Assembly (NCBI RefSeq): GCF_019703515.2
Contig: NC_059379.1
Coordinates: forward strand, 25,856,380-25,920,379
Length of the DNA: 64,000 nt
Direction: 5' to 3'
Source of the DNA: Myxocyprinus asiaticus
Lineage: Eukaryota > Chordata > Actinopteri > Cypriniformes > Catostomidae
A program made the translations under genes and the position numbers. Positions 1 to 14,077 of this stretch are shown here, one piece after another. Position 1 is the first letter of the stretch. Each line of letters begins with the position of its first letter. The notes under the pieces are model-generated. The model worked only from the letters and a program-made list of their open reading frames with translations. It was not told the origin of the DNA and searched no databases.

Positions 1-1318
1 ATGTCTTGGAAATTTCTACAGTGAATACACATTTATATTATGTAGTTATGCTCTGCTCTGAACTACTACATCGGCAAAATATTGCTTTTTGAAAAATTCC
101 CTCATTGCAACATAATCACAAGGGAAATTGACATGTTGTTTTCAAAAATTCATGTACCCTGAAATCAACCCCATTCAGATTAATTACTGACAAGCTTCAT
201 CCCCCATCAGACATTTTTACACCAGTTCACATTTGATCACATTTTCCTCTTGCACTACTGATAGCATGTTGTGCGAGCAAACTTCAAGACACGGGTTCTG
301 GTCCCATGTGAACCAGGAAGTAATTGCAGTGACATAAACAATGGTGAGTGCAATTCTGAAGTTACATTTTTGCTCTTTTTACATTTGCATTTTACATTTG
401 CATTTACTCCACTAAAGGTAAGGTTTAGGGTTGGAGTTTGGGTTAGGGAGTATGATTAATAAAATATACATTCCTGTTTACCATATTACATCATTCGCAA
501 CTACAAAAAGAACTCACTATTGGCACCACTCTGTTGACATTTCCTCCGGAAACGTGCTCATATGTTCAACAACACATGTCAAGCTTCAGCCACTTGGAGG
601 CAGTGATTCAAGTTTCAATAAGAACAGACTGATTTCAGCAGGAAAACTGTTGACCTACTGTCACCGAATTCCGAGATAGATTAGTCTGCTCATTGAGCCA
701 GATTCATATCTCATGACTTTTCTTTTATGTATAATTGTTTTAATTCCTTGTTTGTACAAATGAAAATCCAGCCCAGCAATCTTAATAAAGTTATTTTTAA
801 AAGTCTTAATCCATTAATAACAAATTTCTGAAAAAGTTGTGGTAAATTGTTGGTCAAAAGATGTGGGAACCCTGTATAAATCCCTCTCCTCCAGTTCACC
901 TCATTGATTCCATTCAAAATAGACTACTACAGTGTGACCTGCTCATATGAAAAGCAGACAACTCCTGCAGCGCTTTTGAAAATCTCTGTGAACATCGACT
1001 GCTGTCATCAAGGAAGAATGAGTCTGGTGGCCAGTTGGGGTATGCAGTGTTCTGTCAGCAGTGATATCTTTGTGGTACCCTGGCTCATTGACTGGTTGGA
1101 TCTCTCCTGAAATGCTTGCCTGACAGTGTCCGAATCGAGTCACTTACTACTCTCTAAAAGTGTTTGGCTGGCCTCATGCAACAGAAGCCTAGTAGCATTT
1201 GGCATTCAGTCTTTGCAGAGTCACATGTGACACAGCCAATTGCATTTTTGGCTCTGCATTAGATTGAATGGGCTGAATGGGTGACTTTGATAATATGTGG
1301 ACCTAATGGGTGACTTAA

Positions 1319-1540
1319 AAAGATTTGTCACCCGAAAATGAAAATATTGTTATCATTTACTCACTCTCATATTGATTCAAACCCATGACTTTCTATCTTC
1401 CGTGGAACACATAAGGATATGTCAGATTAAATGTTAGCCTCAGTCACCATTTACTTTCATTGCCTCTTTTTTGTCTTTACAATAAAAGTGAAGGGTGACT
1501 GAGGCTAGCACTTATCTGTGAGCTTTTTAAAATGGTATTT
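1319..1540. mobile_element. TTAA-family element fragment
   Basis: TTTGTCACCCGAAAATGAAA and ATCATTTACTCACTCTCATA match the common cyprinid repeat; a short inverted pair (AGCCTCAGTCACC / GGTGACTGAGGCT) follows. The boundaries are approximate. Confidence 0.45.
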
Positions 1541-3685
1541 CATCTTAAAAGAACGCCACCTACTGTTCATATCAATGGTGGTATAATTATTTTGCAGTAG
1601 ACACAATAAACCCTTCATTTTGAGTAAAAAAAAAAAAAAAAAAGATGATATTTGGAACACTTACAAATTCTATCTGTTTGAAACAAATACAATGACATTA
1701 TTTGTATCAAAAATATTTTTATATCAGAATGTAAATGCATGCCTGGTGGATGAAAAATGAGTGAAACATCCCTTAGACTTCATATCCAGGGATCTGGTTA
1801 ACACAGAGACTTTGGGATGTGCTCTTTTGGCTTGGGCCAGTAAGCAACATTCTTGCAACCATTTACTAATGCCCTAGCAACACCTAAGCAATGCCCTATT
1901 AATAACCCAAAACACCCCAACATTGCATAAATCTCAACAAGTGTCATATTTTTTTATTTTTTTTACTTCTTTACTACTTTTACTTCATTTATTCATTGTT
2001 GTAGAGAATCCAATGGCATTTTGACCAAATACAAGATTTAGATAAGTTTTTCTGTGTTTTTAACTCTTAAACAGATCAAATTGATCCAACAATAAAAGGA
2101 GGGTTAAATGCTAGAGATATGTGTGAATATTCAAATAAATTAAAAATAAATACAATTACACAGATCAGCTTTAATATTAAACAGAAGCAGCAGAATTTGT
2201 GTTGAAGCTGCAGTATGCATTAGTCATTATTGTGCATTATATGGCTTAGAAGTTCTGTCAGTGACAGATTGCACTTTTACACCTAACAGAGCATTAAACT
2301 CATCTCAAATCTGCTGTACTGGATATGTCAGAATTGAAAACAGATGTTTTTTTTTTTGTTTGTTTTTTTTTAATGAGAAAACCAGTACTCCAATCATTCC
2401 TTTATTTACCATAAACAACAGTGACTGTCTCACATAGCGATCCATCCTTGAGGAGTTGACTTGTACCTCAGAGATTCACTTGCATAACCTCTTATAGAGC
2501 GGTGCCCATTCACAGAGGCAGGGGGTCTTTCAGTGTGAGTTGTTGGACTACCCTGTGCCTCTGCTGTTTGAATCACACTGAGAAATTCAAGGCCCCTTTC
2601 GCTGAGGTGCTGAAAGGTATGATGGGTGAAAAAAAGTTTGATATTTAATCAGTAATGATGGATCAAAGTGGTACACCTCTGCCTGCCTGTGGTAACAGCA
2701 CATTACTGTTTGCTACTTCACAGCATTCTTTCATCTCATTCCTGAAAGTGATGTTTCTCTTTCTCTCTTTTTAGTGTTAGTCAAAGCTCAAATCTCTGCA
2801 AGAACTCAGAAAGCAATGTAAGGTCTTTAGATAGATCCAGTAGGCTGAATGTTGACTTTAATTTGATATAAAATCAGGTATATCGTATGTATTGACTTAT
2901 GCCAGGTGGCTGGGTGGATGTGGATAAGCGAAAGTAAGAAATGGTTGCGACCATAATTCAGGGTACTACTGGTGAAATTGAATTTTTCTGCCACCCCAGA
3001 TTAGATGTGAATACTGAAGTCAACTATTATCCTGCCATGAGCAAAGAGCAGATTACAGGCCTCTCTGATTACTACAATCATTCGGTGCCACAGAAATGGG
3101 TATGTTTGTCAGGACATGGAACAAAGATACGCTAAACAATATTCAGTACTCAAGATGCAAGTACAAATATTTCAAACTGAAAATATAAAAACTTTCAGTA
3201 CATGGGTAAAGGTTGTCAGATGCCTTCACTGCTAAATTACCTGTTGTGAAACATCATTTTATTTGTTTGTTTTGGTTCAAAGTGTGTGTCCACCATATAA
3301 AACAGATTTTATTTTTATTTTATTTTTTTATCAGAATAAATTTTTTTCTTCAAAATTTTGAAGAAATTTTTTTTCTTCTTCACATGTATGATATATTATG
3401 ATCACAGAAATAATTGCAGCATATTTCAAAATGTATTTCTAGAGTGATAAATTTTTTGCACCATGGCTTCAGTTTCTCTTGCAGAACTGCATGATGATTC
3501 ACTCTATTCTTAATATTTTAGTCATAAGTCATTGTTTGCCAAATGTAAAGAGGACTCAGATATTAATCTCTTCTATAAGTGAGAATTCTTTAAATAAATG
3601 GTACCCTCCCCTTTCCAGAGGTCACTGTATAATAGATATTTAATCCCTCCACAAAAAAGTGTGCTTCTGTTTAGTGCCACAGTCT

Positions 3686-3705
3686 TTCTTTCTTTCTTTC
3701 TTTCT
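3686..3705. repeat. (TTTC)n microsatellite
   Basis: Five TTTC units in the polypyrimidine stretch upstream of the 39-nt shisa6 exon. Confidence 0.8.
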
Positions 3706-3746
3706 CACTCACTCACACCTTCATTCTGCCTGGTTGTGTCTTCTAG

Positions 3747-3785
3747 GGGAAAAACAATGGCCGGTGCGGTCTCAGAGTCACCATG
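3747..3785 (+). CDS. shisa6: shisa6 small internal coding exon (39 nt)
   Basis: Candidate 39-nt exon. A pyrimidine-rich tract ending TTCTAG precedes it and GTAGGA follows. It begins with two bases that complete a codon, then encodes EKQWPVRSQSHH and leaves one base. That base joins the first two bases of the exon at 14015 to give a Gly codon, so the frame runs on without a break. From memory, mammalian SHISA6 has a PVRS-containing stretch in the cytoplasmic tail just before the segment encoded downstream, and the PVRS here fits it. The exon lies in the intracellular tail of a type-I membrane protein; the cysteine-rich ectodomain and membrane segment would be upstream of the window. Being a multiple of 3 and phase-matched, it could be skipped without breaking the frame. 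It is very short, so confidence is moderate. Confidence 0.55.
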
Positions 3786-6607
3786 GTAGGAATGCCAATT
3801 CTGTGTTGTACAATGTCTTTCTTCCCTTGGCCTCTGACTCTGTTTTCTCTGTCTGTGTTTGTGCTGGATGTGTATGTCTGTGTAACCACACTCTTCACCA
3901 TGTAGCTCTGTGGAAAAAATGGTTGATTAGATTTTTGTTTTATTTTACGTCTTTCATTGAAAGCCAAGCATTATTTTCCTGGTTAATCTGCACCCCTATA
4001 GTGTCTATGTTCCTCTGGATCCTCTCTGTTCTTCTCCATTGCTTTGGCTTCAAGGTGACTCAGGCTTCATCAGACAGAGGAGCACGCATGCTAGCGCGGG
4101 GATAAAGACAGTTTTGAATGATGTTACTTCTTATTAATTAAAGAAGACATCAGAAAAATCTGTGCTTATCCCTGTGGGCAACGTGATGATGCTCCTCGCA
4201 AAAGAAGATCTTCTAGTGGTGTCCCCATACCTGGCATGTGCAAGTGAAAACAAGCCTTTTTTTTTTTTACATGATTTTTTTAAATTTTTTTATATTTTAA
4301 AGATAGAACATTTGTCATGTGAGGTAATTTGTTGTTATTACATTGCTGTTGCATACCTATAATATGGTTATGACATGCATATTACAACCTACATTAATAA
4401 AAAGTTTGTCAACCCTGTTACTTTCTCAACTTTCAAAAAAAAAAAAAAAAAAAAAAAATAGCATAATTCTTTGTTGGAAATAAGAGAGCAGTCTTTAAAT
4501 TAACCAATAATACACTGTTTTTCTGCCACATAACATTTGATTTTGTCTCCAGGTTGAGACACCTACTGAAGTGCTTTGTAATATGCTCTACTTTTGATCT
4601 GCTTTTTTTTCCTTCTTTTTTTCTTGCTGCATCTTTTAGAAGCTACGTAAATGTTGTTGTTAACCGATAAACTTTATCTAACATAATTTTACAGAAAAAA
4701 TAGAAAGTATGGCAACACTGTACCACAACAACAACAACATTAATAATAATAATAATTATTATTATTATTATTAACAATATTAAAATTATTAATAATAAGT
4801 GCTACAGTGGAATTGCACTAATGCATTTTCTCATTGGGATTTTGTTTTTAATTTTTTACACAAAAAGTGGCATCAATTATATTGTTGCATTTATTTATTT
4901 ATTTAGAAGTGTTTTATGCATTAGTGACATTGAAAATTACATTGATAATCTACAATATTGAAAAATGCATGATAATGATTCACAAAATTTTATTTTGTAG
5001 GAGTTTCAAGTATAGAAACGCATCAATTGATTAAATAAATATTAATTTAATTCAATGAGAAATTGATAGTTTTTAAGATAAACTAGTTTTTGGAACATTG
5101 GAACATTTCCATTGTGGCACAGAGTTACCAACATTTGACAGAGCAACATTTCTAAAAAATTTTTTTTTATTTTTTTTTATTGTTTTATATATATATATAT
5201 TGTGCTATTTTATACCAGACAGGAAAAAATATTCCACTGTTAGAACAATGTGTAGGTATTTTATTTTATTATTACACAGTTATTGCATAATTATTACATG
5301 ATTATTACATGCATATTACAACCTGCATTTATGAAAAGTTTGTTGTGTATAAAAACAAAGTAAAATAAATATGAAATGCTCTGTAGGTATGACCAGCGCT
5401 TCCTGTTGGTTGCTTGTAGACTCTTCAGACATGCTATTTTGATTGCACATGCATGGGTCAATGTCCATGAAATTGCTGGTATGTCTGTGGCATTTCTAAA
5501 TGAGTCAGTGTAGTGCTTTTCATTCTTATTCCAAGAGAGAAGTTGCATAGCCAAGCCAAGAGCCTTTTACCATGTATTTGTCAGTGTAGCACAACATTTT
5601 AAAAGCAAAAACAGATTTATTTTTCACCCATCAACATCTTTTGCTCCAAGAGCCAAAGGTTATCAAGGCTTAAGTCCAGGAGTGAATATAACGGAAATGA
5701 TGAAGAAAACTCATTCGCAGATTATATTACGGGTCAATATTAGTGACCATTATATGTCATACTCACAGAGAGCTCAATTACAGCTCAATTACAAAACAGA
5801 CCGGTATTGCCAGGACAAATCAAACCTACATTTATGGCAAATTTCCAGGACTATTATAGCATTTAACATTTAACAATTAAATGTTAACTGTTTTTGTCAG
5901 TGGTTTAATGCCAAACCCCAGCTATCCACTATCCATTTCCTCCAGCTCTGCGTTTGTTAAAAACAGAGGAGAAGGGCAAATTAACTGGATTCAAACTGTC
6001 AGCAGGCCCATTGGGGCGGACTTTGTTCCCTCCACAAGACTAGGTCATTAGTGCTTGACCTGCTCTCCATGCGCTGTTTTGGGACGGCACAGATGTGCAT
6101 TCTGAGCAGGTGCACAAACAGTCTGAAGTTTTGGAAGGAAATGTGGTATTCTTGTTCTCAAACCCTCCCTCCTACTCATGTCGGCACTGTCTCAATCCCT
6201 ACCGGCCCCTTATTAGTCAGAGCAGCATCACCTCTTGAGAGCAGGGGGCTTGAGTGTGTCTTCCAGACTCTGCGGCAGTCTGGTCAGTTGTGGTTTTTAT
6301 ACGTTTTTCTTTTGTGATTTTCTTTTTTCTTTTTTTTTTTTTTTCTGGCGATTTCTGTAATTTAAAGACAAATATTTTTAACAAACAGGGTTCAACAACA
6401 AGGATTTTTTTTTTCTTTTTTTTCTGATGGTCAAGTCCAGGCAGTCGTTCATATTTTTGCTTGTGCTTCCAACATTTTAACTGGCCCCTACTCACAAAAG
6501 ATAGATTGCAATTTAGCAACACCTTTTTGTAACTACTTGAAAATATTTGTTTATATTTTTCACTGTGCTTTCTTTAAAAATATATAATCTAAAACAAATT
6601 TTTGTCT

Positions 6608-6942
6608 GTCGGGGGTAACACTTTACAGTAAGTTTTCATTCATTAACATTAGTTAATGCATTAGGTATCACAAACAAAACTTTATATTTTTTTTAAAGCA
6701 TTTTTTAATCTTTGTCGATGTTAGTTAATACAAAAAAAATAATAAAAAAACAACAATTGTTCATTGTTAGTTCATGTTAGATCATAGTGCATTAACTAAT
6801 GTTAACTAATGCAATTTTAAAATTAACTAATCTAAATAAATGCTTAATAAGTACTGTTGATTGTTAGTTCATGTTAACTAATGTTTTTTTTTTTTTTTTA
6901 TTATGTTAACAAATGGAACATTATTGCAAAGTGTTGTCATGT
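6608..6942. mobile_element. MITE-like inverted-repeat element
   Basis: GGGTAACACTTTACAGTAAG at the left and TTGCAAAGTGTTG at the right are imperfect inverted termini. The interior repeats TTAGTTAATGCATTAG and GTTAACTAATG palindromes. This is a family type common in cyprinids; no ORF. Confidence 0.65.
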
Positions 6943-7552
6943 TTTCAATTGACATATTTACATTAATACAGGTAGCTAGACATTTTTACATTTTACACTG
7001 TTTAAAATCTTTTTTTTAATTATGTAAATTTCACTGTAACTGTCAAGTAAAAACTTCATAAATATTTTGCTGGAAAAAGGTGGCATGTGGTGCAAAAATC
7101 AACAATTTTAAATCAATAGAACTGACCTCCCTACCGTAAACCTCAAACCTAAACCTAATATGAGATGAAAACGTAATTGCTGAAGTCAACACGTAATTTT
7201 TGGGTGCTTCTATGACATTTTTGGCTTATGTGTCGAGTCATGTGCACTGCTGAAATTGTATCATGGTTCCCCACTTTGAAAGTGCAACACTCTAGTTGAG
7301 CTACTGCGCAACTTGATCACACTCAAACAAGCTTGTAAATGTAGTAAATCATGCAATACATAAAAAAAAAATAAAAAAAAAGGCATTATCTGAAGAACAG
7401 AGCGAAAAGTGTTTATGAACTGATCATAAGTTGTTTTTGTCGTGCTTTGTATAAAAGTAAATAAGTGAATAAGTCATTGTTGTAGCAACTCTAATGTTCA
7501 TTTGACCAGGAAACTGCCACAATACGTAGAACGAGCCACATAAATGTAATAT

Positions 7553-8706
7553 TCAGTGCCAGCCCTATACATATTAAGCGACATATGTGGATGCATTGGG
7601 CCCCTGCGGCCACCAGGGGCCCACCTACCACACCAAATAATTATTTGCAATAAGTGTAAATAGCACTGGACACACAGCCCAGCTATATATATGCTTTATG
7701 CTATATTAACTTTGAAGAAAAGATATGGAGTAGATAGGTATATGAATCTGAAATTCTTCAAACTAGGATCTAGTGTGGCAACATTAGTTAGACAGCTGGA
7801 TTGTTGTGTGGGCGATTGGGGTTCAAATCCACATTTTGGCAATTTCACTATTGTCTACTTATCGATCTTTGTAAGCGAGAACAGACAGTACATGCCATCT
7901 TAAAGTCATTTATTTGAAAGAAGACAAAATGTGTAAATAAAGTGTCTAAGGTGTGATATCACTGAAAGCAAACATGCCGTTCTCGTCGTGATCTGGTGGC
8001 TCACTATAGGTTGGTCAGTGTAGAGAAGGGGGTGGATGGGCGCACGCCTTTCCCGGTCTAGAACGCGTAGGTGGTGGCCTTTTCTAGTGACATTTTCTAA
8101 CGAGGGCTCAGTAACCCATTTCCTGGATACAAAGAGAGCACTCTCTCTAAAGCCGCGCACGGCATTTGGAGACAGCAGTGACGTGGTACCATAACGTGAC
8201 ACATCAGGTGCATTTCTTACTGCTGCAAGCGATGTAGTTAAGCTCCGTCACAATACTTATTTGATTATATACTGTTTTATTATAGCCTACACCAGGGTGC
8301 AAATAGCATATGCCACTATTTAAGTGTAAAAATCATTTACTGTAACATATCTTAATTTGGTAATTAAATTATTTCTTATTCATTTGCACAGAACTTTATT
8401 CAATATATTTATTAATTTGTGTATGTGATATGTTAGTTTGGTTTGTTTAAAAATTATGTTTTTTTTTTTTTTTGTTTTTGTTTTTTTTTGGTACTTCTGA
8501 CAAAGTTATAGATGTGCTGATAAATTAGTTGGTAGATTTGCATTTTTAAGCTTTATGCTTTTGAATAAATAGACTTGTTTATTTTCCCAATTTATACTTG
8601 CTTAGTTATTAATGTTGGGTGTGTTTGGATAGGTGTACTTGTAGGTAGGGGGTACCCATTTTGAAAATCTGCTAAGGGGCCCCAAAATTCTAGGGCCGGC
8701 CCTGGT
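7553..8706. mobile_element. Old DNA-transposon-like repeat with GGGGCCC ends
   Basis: The left part has CCAGCCCTATAC and TTGGGCCCCTGCGG; the right part has AGGGGCCCCAAAATTCTAGG and GCCGGCCCTG, approximate inverted ends. Inside, near 7775-7845, is a tRNA-like stretch with a B-box-like GGTTCAAATCC. Coding remnants are not recognisable. Confidence 0.4.
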
Positions 8707-11700
8707 CATATTGCAAAAATGTAGTTATAGAACCAAATGTTTATGTTCACAAGACATACGGTAAAAACCATTCAGTTAACTGACCCAAAACACTCTTATT
8801 GGTTCATCTTTATTGTCAAGCACTGAACAAAGCAAAATAATAGCTCAAAAAAGCAATAGTATTCAGATTCGCTATAAGATATGCTTGTCATGCCGAATGC
8901 TTACTGACCTTAGATTTTGACACGTTGTACTCATCAAGGAGGCAGACGCATGTTGTTAATTCCCGACAACACTGAGCTGGAGACAAGAGGGAACAGTACT
9001 AGAGGCTACAAAGCTGTTCATGCAAATGTTCTCTCATGTCCATGTTTACTTGCTTCTTTTTGCTTTTTTTCCAGTAAATGTTTTCTTTGATTTTAACTTC
9101 GTTTCCACAATTAGAGGAAATCTTAATCATACCATTATCATAAATCAACCATATATCAACCATTAACTTATTTTAATTTTTCAGGTATCAGCTATATTGG
9201 GATAATGTTACATCAAGACTCATAATATGTATATTACTGTTATGATTGTTGCAGTGTGCAAGACTGTTGATTTTGGGATTTAGTTAAACCACACAGATTT
9301 CTTGTAAGCTACTTTTGGAGAAACTCACACCCTAACGCACACAAGAGCCAGTCATTCAAGCTCAGCAAGACAAACTGTAAAAATGTGTTTATATCTTAAT
9401 TAACTGATTGTATTCATGTAAAAAGTACTATTTAGTATGACTGAGTCATCTTTACTACATTTGGTTATATCAACAAAAGTTTTTTTCAAAGGATCGAAAT
9501 AGCTTCTAAAGGGAACAACTGTAAATTGTCACTTTTATAGTATACTGTAAATGAAAATGTAAATCATCATTGTTCATTTTAATTTCATGCTAGTTCAGTG
9601 AGTGTAACATTTTTCAAGAATATGTGTACAAAGATGTGATATGTAAATGGGATGACAGCAACTACATGTTTTGATGATGTTGATAGATTCCATTCTCTGG
9701 TGAAAATGCAATAGAAATGTCAAATTACTGAATCATTGCTAGCCATCTGGACATTACTATGCATACTGGTATGAGTGTTGTTGTTAGGTTATATTAGATG
9801 TGAAACAGGAATATGTACAAGTGACGAATCAGCCATAGGCACTGCGTTTGGTTTCTTTTTGTTTCACAAGGCCACATCAACAACATTTGTGGTGTCTGAT
9901 TCATCCAAAGCAAATTGCATTGCAAAAAAGGGTGGATGTTATAATGATACACAGCTTACGGCTTCTAAAACCAACCACACCGCTGTTAATGTCGATGCAA
10001 ACAAGATAAAAAATGTTCTCCATGCACAGCCCGAAATCATCAGCTTTTAAGCTATTAGAGCTGTTCTTTTATGCTGTCATAAACCTAAAAAAAAAAAAAA
10101 AAACGTTACTATCCATTTCCTCACTTGCTTGCTTCCGAAACAAAACCGGCAAAACTACTTGAGTAAAATCTACAATTTTACCTAATTGAGTCTGATACCA
10201 ATGAAGACCTCAAATGGTACTATGCAGCCTTTCCTAGAGCTGTTTAAATTAATCATTAACCTCTTGGTCCTGCGCCATGTTATGAGCAGTCCACTCCAGC
10301 CCCTTCTTGTTGACTAAATGACCTTAGAGACTGAGAGCGAAAGAGCCCAAATTGGCATGTGTGCTGAGAAAGAGAGTATGACAGAATGTTGGAGTGTGAC
10401 TGGCTGGGAGAGCAGACCTCCTGGCTGCGGACAGACTTCAACTAACCGACTTTTCAAAAGCAACTAATTGGTCCCCAGATTAAAGCAGGCTCATTGAACT
10501 GGACGATGCTTCTTATTAATTAGAGCTCAAAGCGGAGTTTTGAGCTCTGGCTTTTTATCTGTGTTGCTGTGAATGCAGTTGACCTGATTTTTGGACATTG
10601 TGGCCTCATAAGTGGTCCTTAACTTTTACTTTGTCAGTTTTGCTCAGTAGATGTAGATGGTGCAATCTGAAGTTCATCAGACAAATGCTGGATTTTGCGG
10701 TTAAGGATAAAGGACCCTGCTTTTTTAACTCTCGATTACTGCAGCTGGAAAGAAAAAAAAGCAATAGATACAGTCTAAAATAATGTTTTTGTAGCCTACT
10801 TTGCCTTTTGAAATGTATTATTCTAGAGCTAGGGTTTTCTTACAAGGTTTCTTGCAAGGTTTTTCTTACTTTTCACAATGTTTTAACTAACTAATTTCAA
10901 ACTTTCTAAATAATGATCAGTTGAGCATTATATAATGTAGTAATTAGGGCTGTCAATGGATTACATTTTTTATTAGAATTCATTACATAATTTGCTGATT
11001 AATAAATAAAATTAACTGCATATCAGTATTTGCAGAGAAAGGTGCCCAAATAAAAATAATGCAATATATAATGATTAAATAGTCATAAATAATTACATGT
11101 AGATAGTGTTAAATATTAAATATTAATAATTCAGAAAATTATAATACCTTATTCTGGCGGATGAGTGAAGCATTGATTAGACAATACAAAAAGTGGATTC
11201 AGAAGGCAATTTGTTGTTTATTTCCATATCACTGAACATAAGTCTACCATAGGCCTACAGTCCACAGCAATCCAGTTTGCAATTGAATTTGTCAATCTGT
11301 CCGAGATAGACTTATAATAAGGGCTTTTCTAAGGATGCATCTATGCACACACACATCAGACGGATGTCTCTGGAGCATCTTACCATGGTTGCGTCGCATC
11401 ATAAATGTGTTTTTAGGATGCAGTGTCAAGTTAAACGTAGTTTGAAATAGAAAAACACATCTCGAGACCCCTGCATTTGGAGTTCCGCTCCATCCAGCTG
11501 TGTTTGCAGTTGAACGCAAGAGCGTATCCTCATCTTTTGTAGTCTGCTGACAGCTAGAATTGTGCTTACTGCCGTCTATTGGCTGGAACACGCAAAAACG
11601 CAAAGGTTGTATTTCAAGTTTGAATTGCTCAGATGGTAGGAATATTCCTTATTAGGGTCTTTATTTATTATTTTTTTATATAATTAATTGAATATATTTA

Positions 11701-14014
11701 ACGCATTAAATAGACAGACCCTGCAGTAATGTTAGTTAAAGCCGATGTGTGTGATTTTTCAGTGTTATACTTTCTCTTATTACAGTTGAATATGCAGAGA
11801 CAACTATAAATAGTATATTTGTAGGCTGATTTCCCCCCAAAACCTCCATAAATACTGTGGCGCTATTAAAACATTACTCTGTTTGAGAATCCCAACCAGC
11901 CCAACAAAGAAACAGTGGCTCAACCAATGGCGAGTTTAAGGCGAGACAAATGCAAGATGTGAGGTTTTTTTGAGAAACCTGTTATTATTATTGCAATTCC
12001 AGTTGGTGGTACAGAAACTTCGCACTTCAGTTTTAATACTTTTTATGAAATTTAAAGTGCAACCTAAAAAAACTATTTTTTATATAAGCTTTTTTATAAA
12101 CTTTTTTTATTCTGGGTATTACCTGGGTTGGCTAAGAGTTTTTGGAGGGCCCTGTGTCTGTAAAGACTGAAAATATTTGTTCTAAAACCACTGTTCTGAA
12201 TAGTTCAGTCTGAACAGATTTTTAAATACTAGGGATCATGCACTTATCGACTTCGAAAATTGCTACTGACAAAAACTGGGCAATGCACCCTAAATGACTG
12301 GGGATCAGACTCTACCATACTGTCACTTTCTAGGAGACAGATGACAGATTTAAACAAACTTGGATATGGGATCTAGCTACTGTTGGTGTTGCTTCTGTTC
12401 TGTGTTCTGTGTCGCAAAATAACTGGCCAAGCTCATTTGAGTGCAGTCTTGGCCTCTAAAGAATGCAACAAGGTAAGTGGTGTTAAAAGTTAAACTCCAC
12501 TTGAGTGTTTGTTCGCCATCTGCATTTCTTGAGCTTCGTGGTCCCCTCACGCTTGATTTCCATTGGCTGCTCATCGTATAAATTCAGATTTGAGTCATGG
12601 AACATCATACACTGAGATTTCCTCTGTAGTCGTGGAGTTCGCTCAGAAATATCAAACATGTATGATATTCTCCAACTAGATAGAATAATAGTTGGAAATT
12701 AAGGAATCGGAATTCATACCCAACACATACTGTGCAATTTTCTCGGACTCTCCCAAAATATGTAGACTGCAGCCGACTAGCCCCAACTAGCGGCAACTAG
12801 TACCAACTAGCACCAACTCATCCTGACTAAATCGGGGCTAAAATTGGCATTGTGTAATGTAATCCTGCCTTACATCTATTTTTTTTTTATATACAGTAAA
12901 CAGACTACAATGCATCATAGTGATATCTTGCCAAATAACAGCAATGGTTAAATCCATTCTATCAAAACAGGGGTCTTCACTCATCTGCGCTCCATGACAG
13001 ATGTAAATGGTTGTTAAACTAGTCACTCTAATGCATTTTTAAACAGGCACAACAGCAGATATCCAGACAAGCATGACGCTGTGCTCCCTCTAGTATTCGC
13101 CCATTTATCACGAACCTTCATGAGCCCATCTTTGCCAGCTCAGAATAGTTGCTATTCATCATTGCTCACCACACCGTGGTCCTCACGCTAGATGCTGCGG
13201 TAGTCTGTCTTAGCCTCTGCACAAGCCACGCACCAACTGCCATGAGCCCAGCACATCCCATCATAAAGCAATTCACTGCCAACTGCATCTGCCTCCTGCA
13301 GTGTCAAAACACAAGTCACATACACACAGACTCACACTCTCTTACAACAGACATGATGACAGATGACAGAGCAACTTTGGTCCTGTAATACAGGCCATGA
13401 AAGGAGGGAAAATTTAAATGTCTGGTGAACGAGCCCCAACATTTTCAATTACATGCTTGATGATGATGATGAACTCTGTAAATGTTGTGACATGAGAATG
13501 TGTGGAACTAATACTTATTATCATATTCAGTATATGCACATGCTCGTTATCTCGAGCGAATTCACAAAATAATTTAAAATGACCAATTTTATCATTAGAA
13601 TTCACAAAATTATGAAAATAAATAAAATAAAACGTTTAATAGTAGACTGATTTCCCATTAGTAAACTACGCCCTAAAGATACGCAGACAGCATGTGCAAA
13701 TAAACAACACTATTAGTGGGCACAGTTCGTTCATAGTGAATTCCCTCTTCCCACCTGTTTTTTTTTTTTTTTTTTTTGGCATCTGTGTTGATCTCTTTTG
13801 CTATTGTACATGCACATTGTGTTGCAGATGCCTGTTTTCTCATATGCTTTATGTATGTTGTAACAGATTGCTTATTTTGCTATTAATGTGATCCCTTCTT
13901 GTCAGAGGCCATTTCTCCCAATGGAGCAATCATGCTCTGGATTGCAGTACATAGTCAATCATGATTATGTTTGTTTTGCAACCAAATCAGCCTTGTCATT
14001 GCTTTTCTCTGCAG
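8707..14014. other. shisa6 intron, no gene seen
   Basis: No recognisable coding exon. Short open frames (for example 9775-10050 and 11292-11603 on the - strand) lack family resemblance. Several A/T-runs and diffuse old repeats are present (sequence near 11740-11960 partly resembles 61290-61400). Confidence 0.6.
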
Positions 14015-14077
14015 GAGCCCATCAACAGAACTTCAACCATTTTGGTCTCAGTAGCCCAACTCGAACACCAAAAAATG
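14015..14077 (+). CDS. shisa6: shisa6 internal coding exon (63 nt)
   Basis: Internal exon with a strong acceptor (TTTTCTCTGCAG) and a strong donor (GTAAGAA). It encodes about 20 residues of the cytoplasmic tail, including FGLSSPTRTPKN. Its phase (two bases in, one base out) matches both the 39-nt exon upstream and the exon at 24569: the last G plus the first AG there form a Glu codon. Its length is divisible by three, so inclusion or skipping would both keep the reading frame, as for a cassette exon. The Ser/Thr-Pro-rich content (SSPTRTP) suits a flexible, possibly phosphorylated tail. DIRS copy 1 sits in the intron that follows it. Confidence 0.7.

Larger units (their letters stand above)
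1..3746. other. shisa6 intronic sequence, no gene seen
   Basis: AT-rich with homopolymer runs (A-run at 1627-1643, T-run at about 2347). Apart from the repeat fragment at 1319-1540, nothing codes; short open frames lack family resemblance and splice context. Confidence 0.6.

Noticed and set aside
3659..4105. 148-codon open frame read as one protein
   Set aside because: Only the 39 nt at 3747-3785 fit the shisa6 frame and splice sites; the rest is open by chance.
6217..6522. 101-codon antisense frame with poly-Lys
   Set aside because: Produced by T-runs on the + strand; no biological motif.
7775..7845. Possible tRNA gene with B-box GGTTCAAATCC
   Set aside because: No convincing acceptor stem or cloverleaf could be paired; it is more likely a degraded tRNA-derived repeat inside an old element.
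9775..10050. 91-codon open frame
   Set aside because: No domain, splice context or codon bias; sits in a shisa6 intron.
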